Under the pieces are notes generated by a model. The model saw only the letters and a list, made by a program, of their open reading frames with translations. It was not told the origin of the DNA and did not search any database. From the NCBI RefSeq assembly GCF_900108475.1, contig NZ_FNWO01000007.1, positions 1-64,000 of the forward strand: a DNA stretch of 64,000 nucleotides, read 5' to 3'. A program made the translations under genes and the position numbers. Origin of the DNA: Magnetospirillum fulvum. Lineage in GTDB: Bacteria > Pseudomonadota > Alphaproteobacteria > Rhodospirillales > Magnetospirillaceae. Shown piece after piece: positions 1 to 7,581 of this stretch (position 1 is the stretch's first letter; each line of letters opens with the position of its first letter).

Positions 1-214
1 GGTAGAGACGGGCCGCGTGGCTCTCCAAGCCGCCGACGATCTCGCGGAGGCTGGTTGCTCCCGAAAGCTGGCCGTACAAAAGCGCGACAAACTGACTCTT
101 CGTCGAAAGACGACGGACATGCTTGTCCGCCCTGTGCTCGCTGACCAGACGGTCGAACTCACCCCACGGAACATGCTTCAAAAGGTCGTGAAGAACGCTA
201 TTCTTGTGTCGCAC
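1..214 (-). CDS. IS4-family transposase, N-terminal part (DUF4372-type)
   Basis: This is the first 71 codons of a DDE transposase that continues beyond the left edge. The start is GTG at 214-212, with GGAG eight bases upstream. The peptide opens RHKNSVLHDLLKHVPWGEFD and goes on through STKSQFVALLYGQLSGATSL and REIVGGLESH. That is the characteristic N-terminal region of IS4-type transposases with a DUF4372 domain. The catalytic DDE residues would lie outside the window, so completeness of the gene is unknown. The family call rests on recognition of this N-terminal pattern. Confidence 0.8.
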   Translation of the reverse strand, partial: MRHKNSVLHDLLKHVPWGEFDRLVSEHRADKHVRRLSTKSQFVALLYGQLSGATSLREIVGGLESHAARLY

Positions 215-311
215 GGTGTTGGCTCCAATTTCGTGTCCAGGAGACGCGCCAACGTCTGAACACGAGTAGAATCAACGCCGTGCACTTAGTCCAGAAATTT
301 AAACCGGACAG
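1..311 (-). mobile_element. IS4-family insertion sequence, one end only
   Basis: The element's transposase gene runs off the left edge of the window. Its end is placed at about 311 because the minus strand changes there from methyltransferase coding sequence to CTGTCCGGTTTAAATTTCTG, a terminal-repeat-like sequence. I infer that this is the terminal inverted repeat. The other end lies outside the window, so neither the repeat pair nor the target duplication can be checked. The interrupted gene is read in the same direction and stops about 25 bases inside the element. Confidence 0.7.
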
Positions 312-699
312 CCGTGGCCCGTGGCTGGGGATCGATCGAGACGATTTTGGTCCGCAAGTTCCGCGCCGCGATAACGTGGCGGGCGAATTTGGTCGAATTG
401 CCCGAGCCGATTTCGATCAGCAAACGGGGATCGTGGCGGACCAGCATCCCGCACAGCGCCAGCGCATCGAGCGAGGTGAACCAGGGATTGAACCAGCGCG
501 GGCTGGGCGAGTCGTCGGGGGCTTCACGCGGGATCGCGGCGAACAGAGGCCGCAATTCGGCCAGCGCGTCCAACCTGCGGGCATAGCCCGACCGACCGCG
601 TTCCAGAATCGCCGTCAACCGGGGATGCGTCGGCGTGCCGAAGCCCCAGCGAGGGCGGCATTGATAGCTGTATTGTCCGATCTGGACCGTGGCGGTCAC
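286..699 (-). pseudogene. SAM-dependent methyltransferase, truncated by an IS element
   Basis: The gene starts at GTG 699 behind GGAGG. It encodes about 130 native residues before the reading frame enters the IS end near 311 and stops at 286. The motif LLIEIGSGNSTKFARHVI is the glycine-rich SAM-binding loop (motif I) of a class I methyltransferase, and TKIVSIDPQPRA is the following acidic strand. Everything after that strand is lost, including the rest of the Rossmann fold, so activity is unlikely. It lies 27 bases after the cytochrome c gene and was probably the last gene of that operon. The original substrate cannot be told. Confidence 0.75.
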
Positions 700-726
700 G
701 CTTCTATCCCTCCCCGTTGGGCGGCC

Positions 727-1185
727 TCACCGCGCCGAAATCGCCGCCTGACGCCCCCGGATCTCCGGGGGCCAAGTCGATTGGATGAACGCGATCACGG
801 CACGAATCTCGGCATCGCTGAGAATGCCGACATAGGACGGCATCGCGCTTTTGTAATCGGGCGGAACGAAACGCGCCATCCCGTGCTTGGTCACGGCAAA
901 CAAATATTCGTTGGGATGATGCCAGCTATGGCCGCTGGCGTCATGCGGAGGAGCCGGTAGCTCGCCATTGGGCTTGCGGCGCTGCCAGTCGGGCTCGCCC
1001 TGCAACCCGGCTCCGTGACAGCGGGCGCATTGGGCGGCATAAAGCTCTGCCCCCCGCGCCACCTGGATTTCATCGTCGGGGTCGATCGCCTGGGCGGCCC
1101 AGCGGCGGTATTCCCACCCGCCGCCCAGTCCGGCCAAGACAAACCCAACCGCCACAGCCGCGATCAGCAGACGACGCTGGCGCAT
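727..1185 (-). CDS. Membrane-anchored monohaem cytochrome c
   Basis: The protein has 152 residues. An N-terminal hydrophobic segment (about residues 5-24) acts as anchor or signal. The haem motif CARCH is at residues 53-57, and a methionine in KSAMPSYVG fits the distal haem ligand of class I cytochrome c. It should carry one covalently bound haem facing the periplasm and transfer electrons. ATG 1185 was chosen over farther upstream starts because it has a GGGAG/GGGG site and directly precedes the hydrophobic segment. It follows the alpha-E gene by 20 bases and is probably co-transcribed with it. Its redox partner is not evident. Confidence 0.85.
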   Translation of the reverse strand: MRQRRLLIAAVAVGFVLAGLGGGWEYRRWAAQAIDPDDEIQVARGAELYAAQCARCHGAGLQGEPDWQRRKPNGELPAPPHDASGHSWHHPNEYLFAVTKHGMARFVPPDYKSAMPSYVGILSDAEIRAVIAFIQSTWPPEIRGRQAAISAR

Positions 1186-1205
1186 CCCCTGTTCTCTCCC
1201 GTCCC

Positions 1206-2135
1206 TCAGCTCAGCAGGAAGTCCTTGTGAATCTGATCGGCGAGGCTGTTGTTGGCGTCGATGAAATCGTCGATGAACGGCCCCAGCCCCCGCGACAGCA
1301 GATGGTCGAGCCGCCCGTAATGGATGTGGGCATGCGCGGCCCCGGCCAGACGGGTGCATTCCGCTTGCGGGTTGAGGCGTTCAAGAATGTCACGTACCTG
1401 ATTGAGGCAAGAGTGCAGCGAGCGCGGCAATGCCGCCCGCATCACCAGCAGATCGACCGCCCGCAAGGGGGTGATGTCGCCGCCGTGAACGGTGCGGAAG
1501 GCGCGGAAGGCGCTGACCGAGCGTAACACCGCCGCCCAATGCAATTGATCGTCGGCATCAACATCGGTCTGACCGGGAGCGACTCCAGTGGCCCGCACCC
1601 CGAGCAAACGGGCGGTATTGTCGGCCCGCTCGAGGAAGGTGCCGAGGCGGATAAAGTAATCGGCTTCGTCGCGCAGCATCGTGCCGTAGGTAATGCCGCG
1701 GAACTGGTGCGACCGCTCGCGCACCCATTCGCAAAAGGCGATCAGTCCCTGTTCGCGCAGACGGGGACCGTCCAGTCCGCGTGCTTCCAGCCAGGTTCCG
1801 TTCAGCGATTCCCAGGTCTCGACCGGAATCACACTGCGGACAGCGTGGGCATTCTCGCGCGCGGCTCGCAGCGAGGAATAGATCGAGGACGGGTTGGTCG
1901 GATCGAGCACGGCGTACTCGATCACCGACACCGCCGAGCGTTCGCCGTGACGGGCGGCGAAATCGTCCTCACCACCGGCGATGGTCAGCACCGGCTGCCA
2001 ACAGGCCGCGCGGTCACGGGTGGATGGCACCGACAAGGACAGCCGGTTGGCGACTTCGACGAAGCGGGTGATGTTCTCCGCCCGCTCCATGTATCGGCTC
2101 ATCCAGTAGAGATGATCTGCGGTGCGGCTCAGCAT
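1206..2135 (-). CDS. Alpha-E domain protein (DUF403)
   Basis: The protein has 309 residues and is almost entirely helical. It opens MLSRTADHLYWMSRYMERAE, which is diagnostic of alpha-E domain proteins. These are usually encoded next to a circularly permuted ATP-grasp enzyme and are thought, from comparative genomics, to take part in an uncharacterised peptide-ligation or modification system. Here the start overlaps the stop of the ATP-grasp gene in ATGCTGA (2135-2129), which indicates translational coupling. The transglutaminase-like and proteasome-like (Anbu) genes that often accompany the pair are not next to it. The biochemical role remains unknown. Confidence 0.9.
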   Translation of the reverse strand: MLSRTADHLYWMSRYMERAENITRFVEVANRLSLSVPSTRDRAACWQPVLTIAGGEDDFAARHGERSAVSVIEYAVLDPTNPSSIYSSLRAARENAHAVRSVIPVETWESLNGTWLEARGLDGPRLREQGLIAFCEWVRERSHQFRGITYGTMLRDEADYFIRLGTFLERADNTARLLGVRATGVAPGQTDVDADDQLHWAAVLRSVSAFRAFRTVHGGDITPLRAVDLLVMRAALPRSLHSCLNQVRDILERLNPQAECTRLAGAAHAHIHYGRLDHLLSRGLGPFIDDFIDANNSLADQIHKDFLLS

Positions 2136-3547
2136 GGGTCGATCTCCAGCACCCAGGTATCCTTGGTTCCGCCGCCCTGCGACGAATTGACCACCAGCGA
2201 CCCTTCGCGCAACGCCACCCGGGTCAGCCCGCCGGGCACCAGGGTCGCGGTCTCGCCCATCAGGACATAGGGCCGCAGATCGACGTGGCGGGGCGCGATC
2301 CCCTTATCGACCAGGGTCGGGACCGTCGAGAGCGACAGGGTCGGCTGGGCGATGTAATTGGCCGGATTGGCCAGGATGCGGGCGCGAAACTCCTCGATCT
2401 CGGCCTTGGTCGATGTCGGGCCGACCAGCATGCCGTAGCCGCCCGCTCCCTGCACTTCCTTGACCACCAGTTCAGGCAGCCGCTCCAACACGTATTTACG
2501 TTCGTCCTCGCGTTCCAGCCGCCAAGTCGGAACATTAGAGAGGATCGGTTCCTCGCCGAGATAGAACCGGACCATGTCGGGAACGTGGATATAGGTCGCC
2601 TTGTCGTCAGCGACGCCGGTCCCGATCGCATTGGCCAGGGTGACGCCGCCGGAGCGGTAGGCCGCCATTAAGCCGCGAACACCCAATGTCGAGGTCGGAT
2701 TGAACGCCGCCGGGTCGAGGAAATCGTCGTCGATGCGGCGATAGATCACATCGACCCGCTTCGGCCCCTGGGTGGTCCGCATATAGACCAGCCCATCCTC
2801 GACGAACAGGTCGCGGCCCTCGACCAGTTCGACGCCCATCTGCTCGGCCAGGAACGCGTGCTCGAAATAGGCGCTGTTGTAATAGCCCGGCGTCATCACC
2901 ACCACGGTCGGCTCGCCGGTACAGGCGGACGGAGCCACCGCGCGCAGATTGCGCAGCAACTGGTCGGGATAGGAATCGACCGCCGCGACGTTGTAGCGGG
3001 TGAACAGATCGGGGAACAACCGCATCATCATCGCCCGGTTTTCCAGCATGTAGGAAACCCCGGACGGCGAGCGCAGATTGTCTTCCAGCACGAAAAATTC
3101 ATCTTCGCCGGTGCGGACGACATCGATTCCGGCGATATGGATATAAACGTCGCGGGCGACGGTCAGCCCCTGCATCTCGGGGCGGTACAGGCCGTTGCTG
3201 AACACCCGCTCGGCCGGGATCACCCCGGCCTTGATGATCTCCTGACCATGGTAGAGATCGTTGAGAAAGGCGTTGAGTGCCCGCACCCGCTGGCAACACC
3301 CGTCGGACAGCCGTTTCCATTCCCGCGCGGTGAGGATACGGGGGATTGGATCGAACGGAATCAGCCGCTCGGTTCCTTCCTGATCGCCATAGACGGCGAA
3401 CGTGATCCCAAGACGACGAAACAGGGCGTCGGCCTGTTCGTTCTTGCGCGGCAACAGATCGGGTGGCATCGACAACAGCCAGTCCTCGTAGGTCCGGAAG
3501 GCAGGTCTGACCCCACCGTCGGCCGACTTCATTTCGTCGAACGCCAT
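2129..3547 (-). CDS. Circularly permuted ATP-grasp family protein (type 2)
   Basis: The protein has 472 residues and belongs to the circularly permuted ATP-grasp group (DUF404/DUF407). Characteristic segments are LEDNLRSPSGVSYMLENR, MTPGYYNSAYFEHAFLA and VKEVQGAGGYGMLVGP. The family is predicted to form amide bonds using ATP, but no substrate is established. ATG 3547 is preferred over a TTG 60 bases upstream because it follows GGGGGAAG. It is the first gene of a minus-strand operon with the alpha-E protein, a cytochrome c and a now-broken methyltransferase. Family membership is firm. Function is inferred only. Confidence 0.88.
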   Translation of the reverse strand: MAFDEMKSADGGVRPAFRTYEDWLLSMPPDLLPRKNEQADALFRRLGITFAVYGDQEGTERLIPFDPIPRILTAREWKRLSDGCCQRVRALNAFLNDLYHGQEIIKAGVIPAERVFSNGLYRPEMQGLTVARDVYIHIAGIDVVRTGEDEFFVLEDNLRSPSGVSYMLENRAMMMRLFPDLFTRYNVAAVDSYPDQLLRNLRAVAPSACTGEPTVVVMTPGYYNSAYFEHAFLAEQMGVELVEGRDLFVEDGLVYMRTTQGPKRVDVIYRRIDDDFLDPAAFNPTSTLGVRGLMAAYRSGGVTLANAIGTGVADDKATYIHVPDMVRFYLGEEPILSNVPTWRLEREDERKYVLERLPELVVKEVQGAGGYGMLVGPTSTKAEIEEFRARILANPANYIAQPTLSLSTVPTLVDKGIAPRHVDLRPYVLMGETATLVPGGLTRVALREGSLVVNSSQGGGTKDTWVLEIDPC

Positions 3548-3643
3548 CTTCCCCCGATCCTCCCGTGTCGCCTGTACCAAGCCTGGGTGACTGTAGCCCC
3601 TGCTCAATTCACAGGCAACAACCCAACCGGCTTGGTTTCAGTG

Positions 3644-4006
3644 CTATTGGCTTGTCCGCCACATCGGACGCACCCGCAGGAAAGCGCGATAGCCGAACCC
3701 GAGCAGCAGCCGCATCGGCGGCAACGCGGCCAGACGAGCGACAAAGCCAAGCCCCGGCACCCGCGCCCACAGCGCGATGAAGGCGTCGAGACCGGACAGA
3801 ACGCGCCCGGATTCGTCTCGCAGATGGAACAAACCCAGCGCCTGGGCACGGTCCAATCCCTCGCCCAATTCGCTTTCGTCGCAGGACGATGCATCGACCC
3901 AGCGCACCGCATCCTCGGGGGTCAGTCGCCGATAGGTCGCGATCTCGCGGGAACAAACCGGGCAATCGCCATCGTAATAGACACTGACGGGGGAACATTC
4001 GGTCAT
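3644..4006 (-). CDS. DCC (DUF393) family thiol-disulfide oxidoreductase-like protein
   Basis: This small protein of 120 residues has the family signature VYYDGDCPVCSRE near its N terminus. The CPVC pair is the presumed redox-active site. The mid-part (HLRDESGRVLSGLDAFIALW) and the basic C-terminal helix also match the DCC family. ATG 4006 is chosen because AAGGGAG lies just upstream. Members are annotated as thioredoxin-like oxidoreductases, but substrates are generally unknown. It stands alone on the minus strand, divergent from mazG. Confidence 0.85.
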   Translation of the reverse strand: MTECSPVSVYYDGDCPVCSREIATYRRLTPEDAVRWVDASSCDESELGEGLDRAQALGLFHLRDESGRVLSGLDAFIALWARVPGLGFVARLAALPPMRLLLGFGYRAFLRVRPMWRTSQ

Positions 4007-4137
4007 CGACGGACTCCCTTTCAAATCGTGGTTACAACAGCTTGTACGGTCGGGACCGGACAATGGATCACTCTGATCCTTGCCTCGTGACGCCAGGGTG
4101 CTACGATCTTGTCCCACCCTGGCGGAGCCCCCCTATC

Positions 4138-4971
4138 ATGGACGAAGATTGCGCGCCTTGCGCCCCGACGCGGTCGATCGACCGCTTGCTGGTGGTGATG
4201 GCGCGGTTGCGCGACCCGGAGCGCGGATGTTCGTGGGATCGCGCCCAAAGCTGGGCGACGATCGCGCCCTATACCATCGAGGAAGCCTATGAGGTCGCCG
4301 ACGCGATCGCCCGCAACGACAGCGGTGCGGTGAAGGACGAATTGGGCGACCTGTTGTTTCAGGTGGTGTTCCAGTCGCGCATCGCCGAAGAAGATGGACA
4401 TTTCGATTTCGAAACGGTGGCCGATGCCGCCGCCGAAAAGATGATCCGTCGCCACCCCCATTTGTTCTCCGACGCTCAACCGACCGAAGCGGCCGCCCAT
4501 CTGGAAGCGTGGGAAGAGATCAAGGCGCGCGAACGGGCCGAAGCGGGCGGAGACGGCGTTCTCGACGGCATTGCCCGGGCCCTGCCCCCAATGACCCGCG
4601 CCCTGAAGCTGCAAAACCGTGCCGCCCGGGTCGGCTTCGACTGGGACGAGCCGGGGGCGATCCTCGACAAGCTGGCGGAAGAAGCCGAAGAGGTCGCGGT
4701 CGAAATCCGCGCCGGGGCACCGCATGACCGGGTCGAGGACGAAATCGGCGATCTGATGTTCGTCTGCGTCAATCTTGCCCGCAAGCTGGCGGTCGATCCC
4801 GACCGCGCCCTGGCGCGGGCCAACGAGAAGTTCGAACGCCGCTTCCGCCATATCGAACGCGCCCTGCGCGACGAAGGACGCTCGCCCGCCGTCGCATCGC
4901 TCGACGAAATGGAAGCGTTGTGGCAGGCTGCAAAACGGTTGGAGCCCAGCGGAGGTGGCCGTGGCGGCTGA
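4138..4971 (+). CDS. mazG: Nucleoside triphosphate pyrophosphohydrolase MazG
   Basis: The protein has 277 residues with two MazG helical domains. The first contains CSWDRAQSWATIAPYTIEEA followed by the metal-binding helix around EVADAIARND and KDELGDLLFQVVFQ. The second repeats the pattern as DKLAEEAEEVAVEIR and VEDEIGDLMFVCVNLAR. MazG hydrolyses (d)NTPs to monophosphates and pyrophosphate, clearing non-canonical nucleotides. ATG 4138 follows GGAG and gives the usual length. A TTG 96 bases upstream is in frame but adds a non-conserved leader. The gene's last 11 bases overlap the start of the lipoprotein gene. Confidence 0.93.
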   Translation: MDEDCAPCAPTRSIDRLLVVMARLRDPERGCSWDRAQSWATIAPYTIEEAYEVADAIARNDSGAVKDELGDLLFQVVFQSRIAEEDGHFDFETVADAAAEKMIRRHPHLFSDAQPTEAAAHLEAWEEIKARERAEAGGDGVLDGIARALPPMTRALKLQNRAARVGFDWDEPGAILDKLAEEAEEVAVEIRAGAPHDRVEDEIGDLMFVCVNLARKLAVDPDRALARANEKFERRFRHIERALRDEGRSPAVASLDEMEALWQAAKRLEPSGGGRGG

Positions 4972-5611
4972 ATGGACCAAACGGCTGGCGGTTTTGGCCG
5001 CCCTGTTCCTGCTGTCGTCGTGCTACATCCCCGACAAGTTTCGGGCCGAGCTGCGGCTGTCGCGCTATGGCGATTTCGCTCTCAGCTACAAGGGCGACCT
5101 GATGTGGGCCCCGATCCTCGACGATTACCGCAAGGGCAAGGTCGATCCCAAGGACGAGGCCGAGCGGATCGAGAACATCCGCAAGGATCTGGTCCGCGAC
5201 ATTGCCTTTCGCAAGATCGAATCGCGCGGCCGCGGCCGCTTCTCCGTCGAGTATGAACGGGCCGGACGCCTGGGCAATGTCCAATTGACCGCCCTGATCC
5301 GCCGCGACGCCCGCATGCTGGCGCTCCGTTCGCTCGAAAACGGGGCGATCATCGTCGCCGCCAACGGGTTAAAGCCCTCGGACGCCCAGATTCTGGCCGA
5401 ACTCGGCTTGACGATGGAAGGCGAATTCCGCGTCACCACCGACGCCAACGTCGTCGAAAACAACGCGACCGAAGTCCGTCAGTTCGGGACCAACCGGGTC
5501 TATATCTGGAAGATCGACAACCCGTTGTCGCCGATGCCGCATCTGGTGATGTTGCGCGATCCCGACCCGCGTCGCCCGCTGCCGCCCCGCGCGTCCGAAA
5601 TGAAAAACTGA
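4961..5611 (+). CDS. Predicted lipoprotein of unknown function
   Basis: The protein has 216 residues. It begins at GTG 4961, with GGAGG five bases upstream inside the mazG coding region, and overlaps mazG by 11 bases. A basic stretch and hydrophobic core end in LFLLSSC, a good lipobox, so the mature protein should be lipid-anchored at Cys19 or nearby. The rest is soluble, with an RDARMLALRSLENGAIIVAA segment and a charged C terminus. I do not recognise a characterised family. The overlap suggests co-translation with MazG but says little about function. Confidence 0.75.
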   Translation: MAAEWTKRLAVLAALFLLSSCYIPDKFRAELRLSRYGDFALSYKGDLMWAPILDDYRKGKVDPKDEAERIENIRKDLVRDIAFRKIESRGRGRFSVEYERAGRLGNVQLTALIRRDARMLALRSLENGAIIVAANGLKPSDAQILAELGLTMEGEFRVTTDANVVENNATEVRQFGTNRVYIWKIDNPLSPMPHLVMLRDPDPRRPLPPRASEMKN

Positions 5612-5637
5612 CCCCGCAGCCAGAACGAGGATTGGTG

Positions 5638-6420
5638 ATGAGTGCCGACTGGACCAACCGGACCGTGATGGTGACTGGAGCCACTGCCGGATTCGGCACG
5701 GCCATCGCCCGCCGCTTCGCCGCCGCCGGGGCGCGGCTGGTGATCTGCGGGCGTCGGGTCGAACGGCTGGATTCCTTGAAAGCCGAGTTGGAAACCCCGG
5801 TTCATGCCGCTCCACTCGACGTGCGCGACCGGGCCGCGATTGCCGCCTTTGTCGCCGCTCTGCCGCCCGACTTCGCCGCGATCGACGTCCTTGCCAACAA
5901 TGCCGGGCTGGCCCTGGGGCTTGAACCGGCCTACGCCACCGATCCCGACGATTGGGACACGATGATCGACACCAACCTGAAAGGGCTGGTCCAGGTCACC
6001 CGCGCCATTCTGCCCGGCATGGTCGAGCGCGATCGCGGCCATATCGTCAATATCGGCTCGATCGCCGGGAATTTTCCCTATCCCGGTGGCAACGTCTATG
6101 GAGCGACCAAGGCGGCGGTGAAGCAATTTTCCGCCAATCTGCTGGCCGATCTGGTCAAGACCCGGCTGCGCGTCACCAATATCGAGCCGGGCCTGTGCGG
6201 CGGGTCGGAATTCTCCACCGTCCGCTTCCATGGCGATCCCGACAAGGCCGCCAAGGTCTATGAGGGGACCACACCGCTGACCTCGGAAGATGTCGCCGAA
6301 GCGGTGTTCTGGGCCGCCTCGGCCCCGTCTCACGTCAATATCAGCCGGATCGAGATGATGCCGTCCTGTCAGGCCGTAGCGGGCATGGCAGTACACCGGC
6401 GCAGCCCGGACGAGATGTAA
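5638..6420 (+). CDS. Short-chain dehydrogenase/reductase (YdfG-like)
   Basis: The protein has 260 residues with a classical SDR fold. The cofactor loop is VTGATAGFGTAIARRFA near the N terminus, followed by LANNAGLALG. The catalytic residues are Ser in VNIGSIAGNFPYPGGNVYG and the Tyr/Lys of YGATKAAVK. The end (ISRIEMMPSCQA) matches the YdfG / serine 3-dehydrogenase subgroup, which oxidises 3-hydroxy acids with NADP. Arg in CGRRVERL after the second strand fits NADPH preference. ATG 5638 has GAGG seven bases upstream. The gene is 26 bases from the lipoprotein gene and may be co-transcribed. Confidence 0.9.
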   Translation: MSADWTNRTVMVTGATAGFGTAIARRFAAAGARLVICGRRVERLDSLKAELETPVHAAPLDVRDRAAIAAFVAALPPDFAAIDVLANNAGLALGLEPAYATDPDDWDTMIDTNLKGLVQVTRAILPGMVERDRGHIVNIGSIAGNFPYPGGNVYGATKAAVKQFSANLLADLVKTRLRVTNIEPGLCGGSEFSTVRFHGDPDKAAKVYEGTTPLTSEDVAEAVFWAASAPSHVNISRIEMMPSCQAVAGMAVHRRSPDEM

Positions 6421-6432
6421 TATCTTTTAAAT

Positions 6433-6981
6433 TCAGACTGTTGGATCGACTTTCCGCCACGGCGGATCAAGCTCGAGTATCCGGACAAAGGCCGGACAAT
6501 CAGGGCGGTGAGCGCCGGGAAGAACGCCGATGCTCATCAGGAACTCGCCCACCACCTCGCCACCGGTAAAGGCGAAGGTCTGGCGGAACAGCTTGACCCA
6601 GGCTGCTTTGTCGCGGGGATGGTGGCGGTCGATCCAGGCGGCGAACGATCCCTCGGCCTCGCGAATCTCCAGCAGCTTGCGGGCATTGCCGATCACCGTC
6701 TCGATCTTGCGGCGGTTGCGGATGATCGCGGCGTCGGACATCAGACGCTCGATCTCCGCCGCGCCATAGCTGGCGACGCGGTCGGGGTCGAATCCGTCGA
6801 ACGCCGCCACCAGGGCCGGGCGCTTTTTCAACACGATCAGCCAGGACAGACCGGCCTGGAAAATCTCCAGGCACAGCCGCTCGAACAACGCCCGGTCGTC
6901 CCGGATCGGAACGCCGTATTCGTTGTCGTGATAAGGGCCGTGGAACGGGTGGCCGGGGGCGATATCGCAATACCAGTTCAT
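6433..6981 (-). CDS. tag: DNA-3-methyladenine glycosylase I
   Basis: The protein has 182 residues. It excises 3-methyladenine from alkylated DNA. The N-terminal Cys in MNWYC, the HGPYHDNEYG block and the late pair GAHRPDC supply the Cys/His residues of the family's zinc snap. FQAGLSWLIVLKKR and the HhH-like region match Tag. Length is normal. It converges with the SDR gene, with only 12 bases between stop codons. No alkylation-response regulator is nearby. Confidence 0.95.
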   Translation of the reverse strand: MNWYCDIAPGHPFHGPYHDNEYGVPIRDDRALFERLCLEIFQAGLSWLIVLKKRPALVAAFDGFDPDRVASYGAAEIERLMSDAAIIRNRRKIETVIGNARKLLEIREAEGSFAAWIDRHHPRDKAAWVKLFRQTFAFTGGEVVGEFLMSIGVLPGAHRPDCPAFVRILELDPPWRKVDPTV

Positions 6982-7005
6982 CGCCTGCCTCCCGGCCGAT
7001 TCCGT

Positions 7006-7410
7006 CTAAGCCTGCTCGAGTTCGACCAGAGTGCCACAGAAATCCTTCGGATGCAGGAACAGCACCGGCTTGTCATGAGCGCCGATCTTGGGCTCGCCAT
7101 CGCCCAGAACCCGAGCCCCGCTCGCCTTCAACTGATCGCGGGCGGCCAGGATGTCGGCGACCTCGTAACAGATATGATGGATGCCACCATTCGGATTCTT
7201 GGCCAGGAACCCGGCGATCGGCGAGGCATCGCCCAGCGGGTGAACCAATTCGACCTTGGTGTTGGGCAGGGTGACGAACACCACGACGACGCCGTGCGCG
7301 GGCTGCGGCACCGGTTCGGAAACGACCGCGCCCAGCGTATCGCGGTAAAGAGCGGTCGCGGCGGCAAGGTCCGGAACGGCAATAGCAACGTGGTTCAGTT
7401 TTCCGATCAT
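7006..7410 (-). CDS. mce: Methylmalonyl-CoA epimerase
   Basis: The protein has 134 residues and is a glyoxalase/VOC-fold protein. It opens KLNHVAIAVPDLAAATALYR, with the metal-binding His, and continues with FVTLPNTKVELVHPLG, GGIHHICYEV and CGTLVELEQ, which supply the remaining His and Glu ligands. It interconverts the (R) and (S) forms of methylmalonyl-CoA in propionate and ethylmalonyl-CoA metabolism. ATG 7410 gives the standard family N terminus. The mutase genes are not in the window. Tag lies 24 bases downstream in the same direction. Confidence 0.93.
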   Translation of the reverse strand: MIGKLNHVAIAVPDLAAATALYRDTLGAVVSEPVPQPAHGVVVVFVTLPNTKVELVHPLGDASPIAGFLAKNPNGGIHHICYEVADILAARDQLKASGARVLGDGEPKIGAHDKPVLFLHPKDFCGTLVELEQA

Positions 7411-7581
7411 CGTGGTCTCGATCCTGTTCGATCCGGGCGTTTCTGACCGCCTCCCTATAGCACGGCGAACCGCAACGGCCAAAGGCGAAGCCGCGCTTTC
7501 GCTTTACAGGCTCTGCCGGTTGGCGGTACCACTTTAAGGTCGGCAGCGACATCCGCCGCAACGAGGGTGGGGGGAGCGATC

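Noticed and set aside
17-259. Plus-strand open frame at the left edge
   Set aside because: The minus strand encodes a clear IS4 transposase start with a ribosome site. The plus-strand frame has no family resemblance.
2858-4090. Long open frame on plus strand opposite the ATP-grasp gene
   Set aside because: It is an antisense shadow caused by high GC. It lacks a ribosome site and recognisable sequence, while the minus strand encodes a clear conserved protein.
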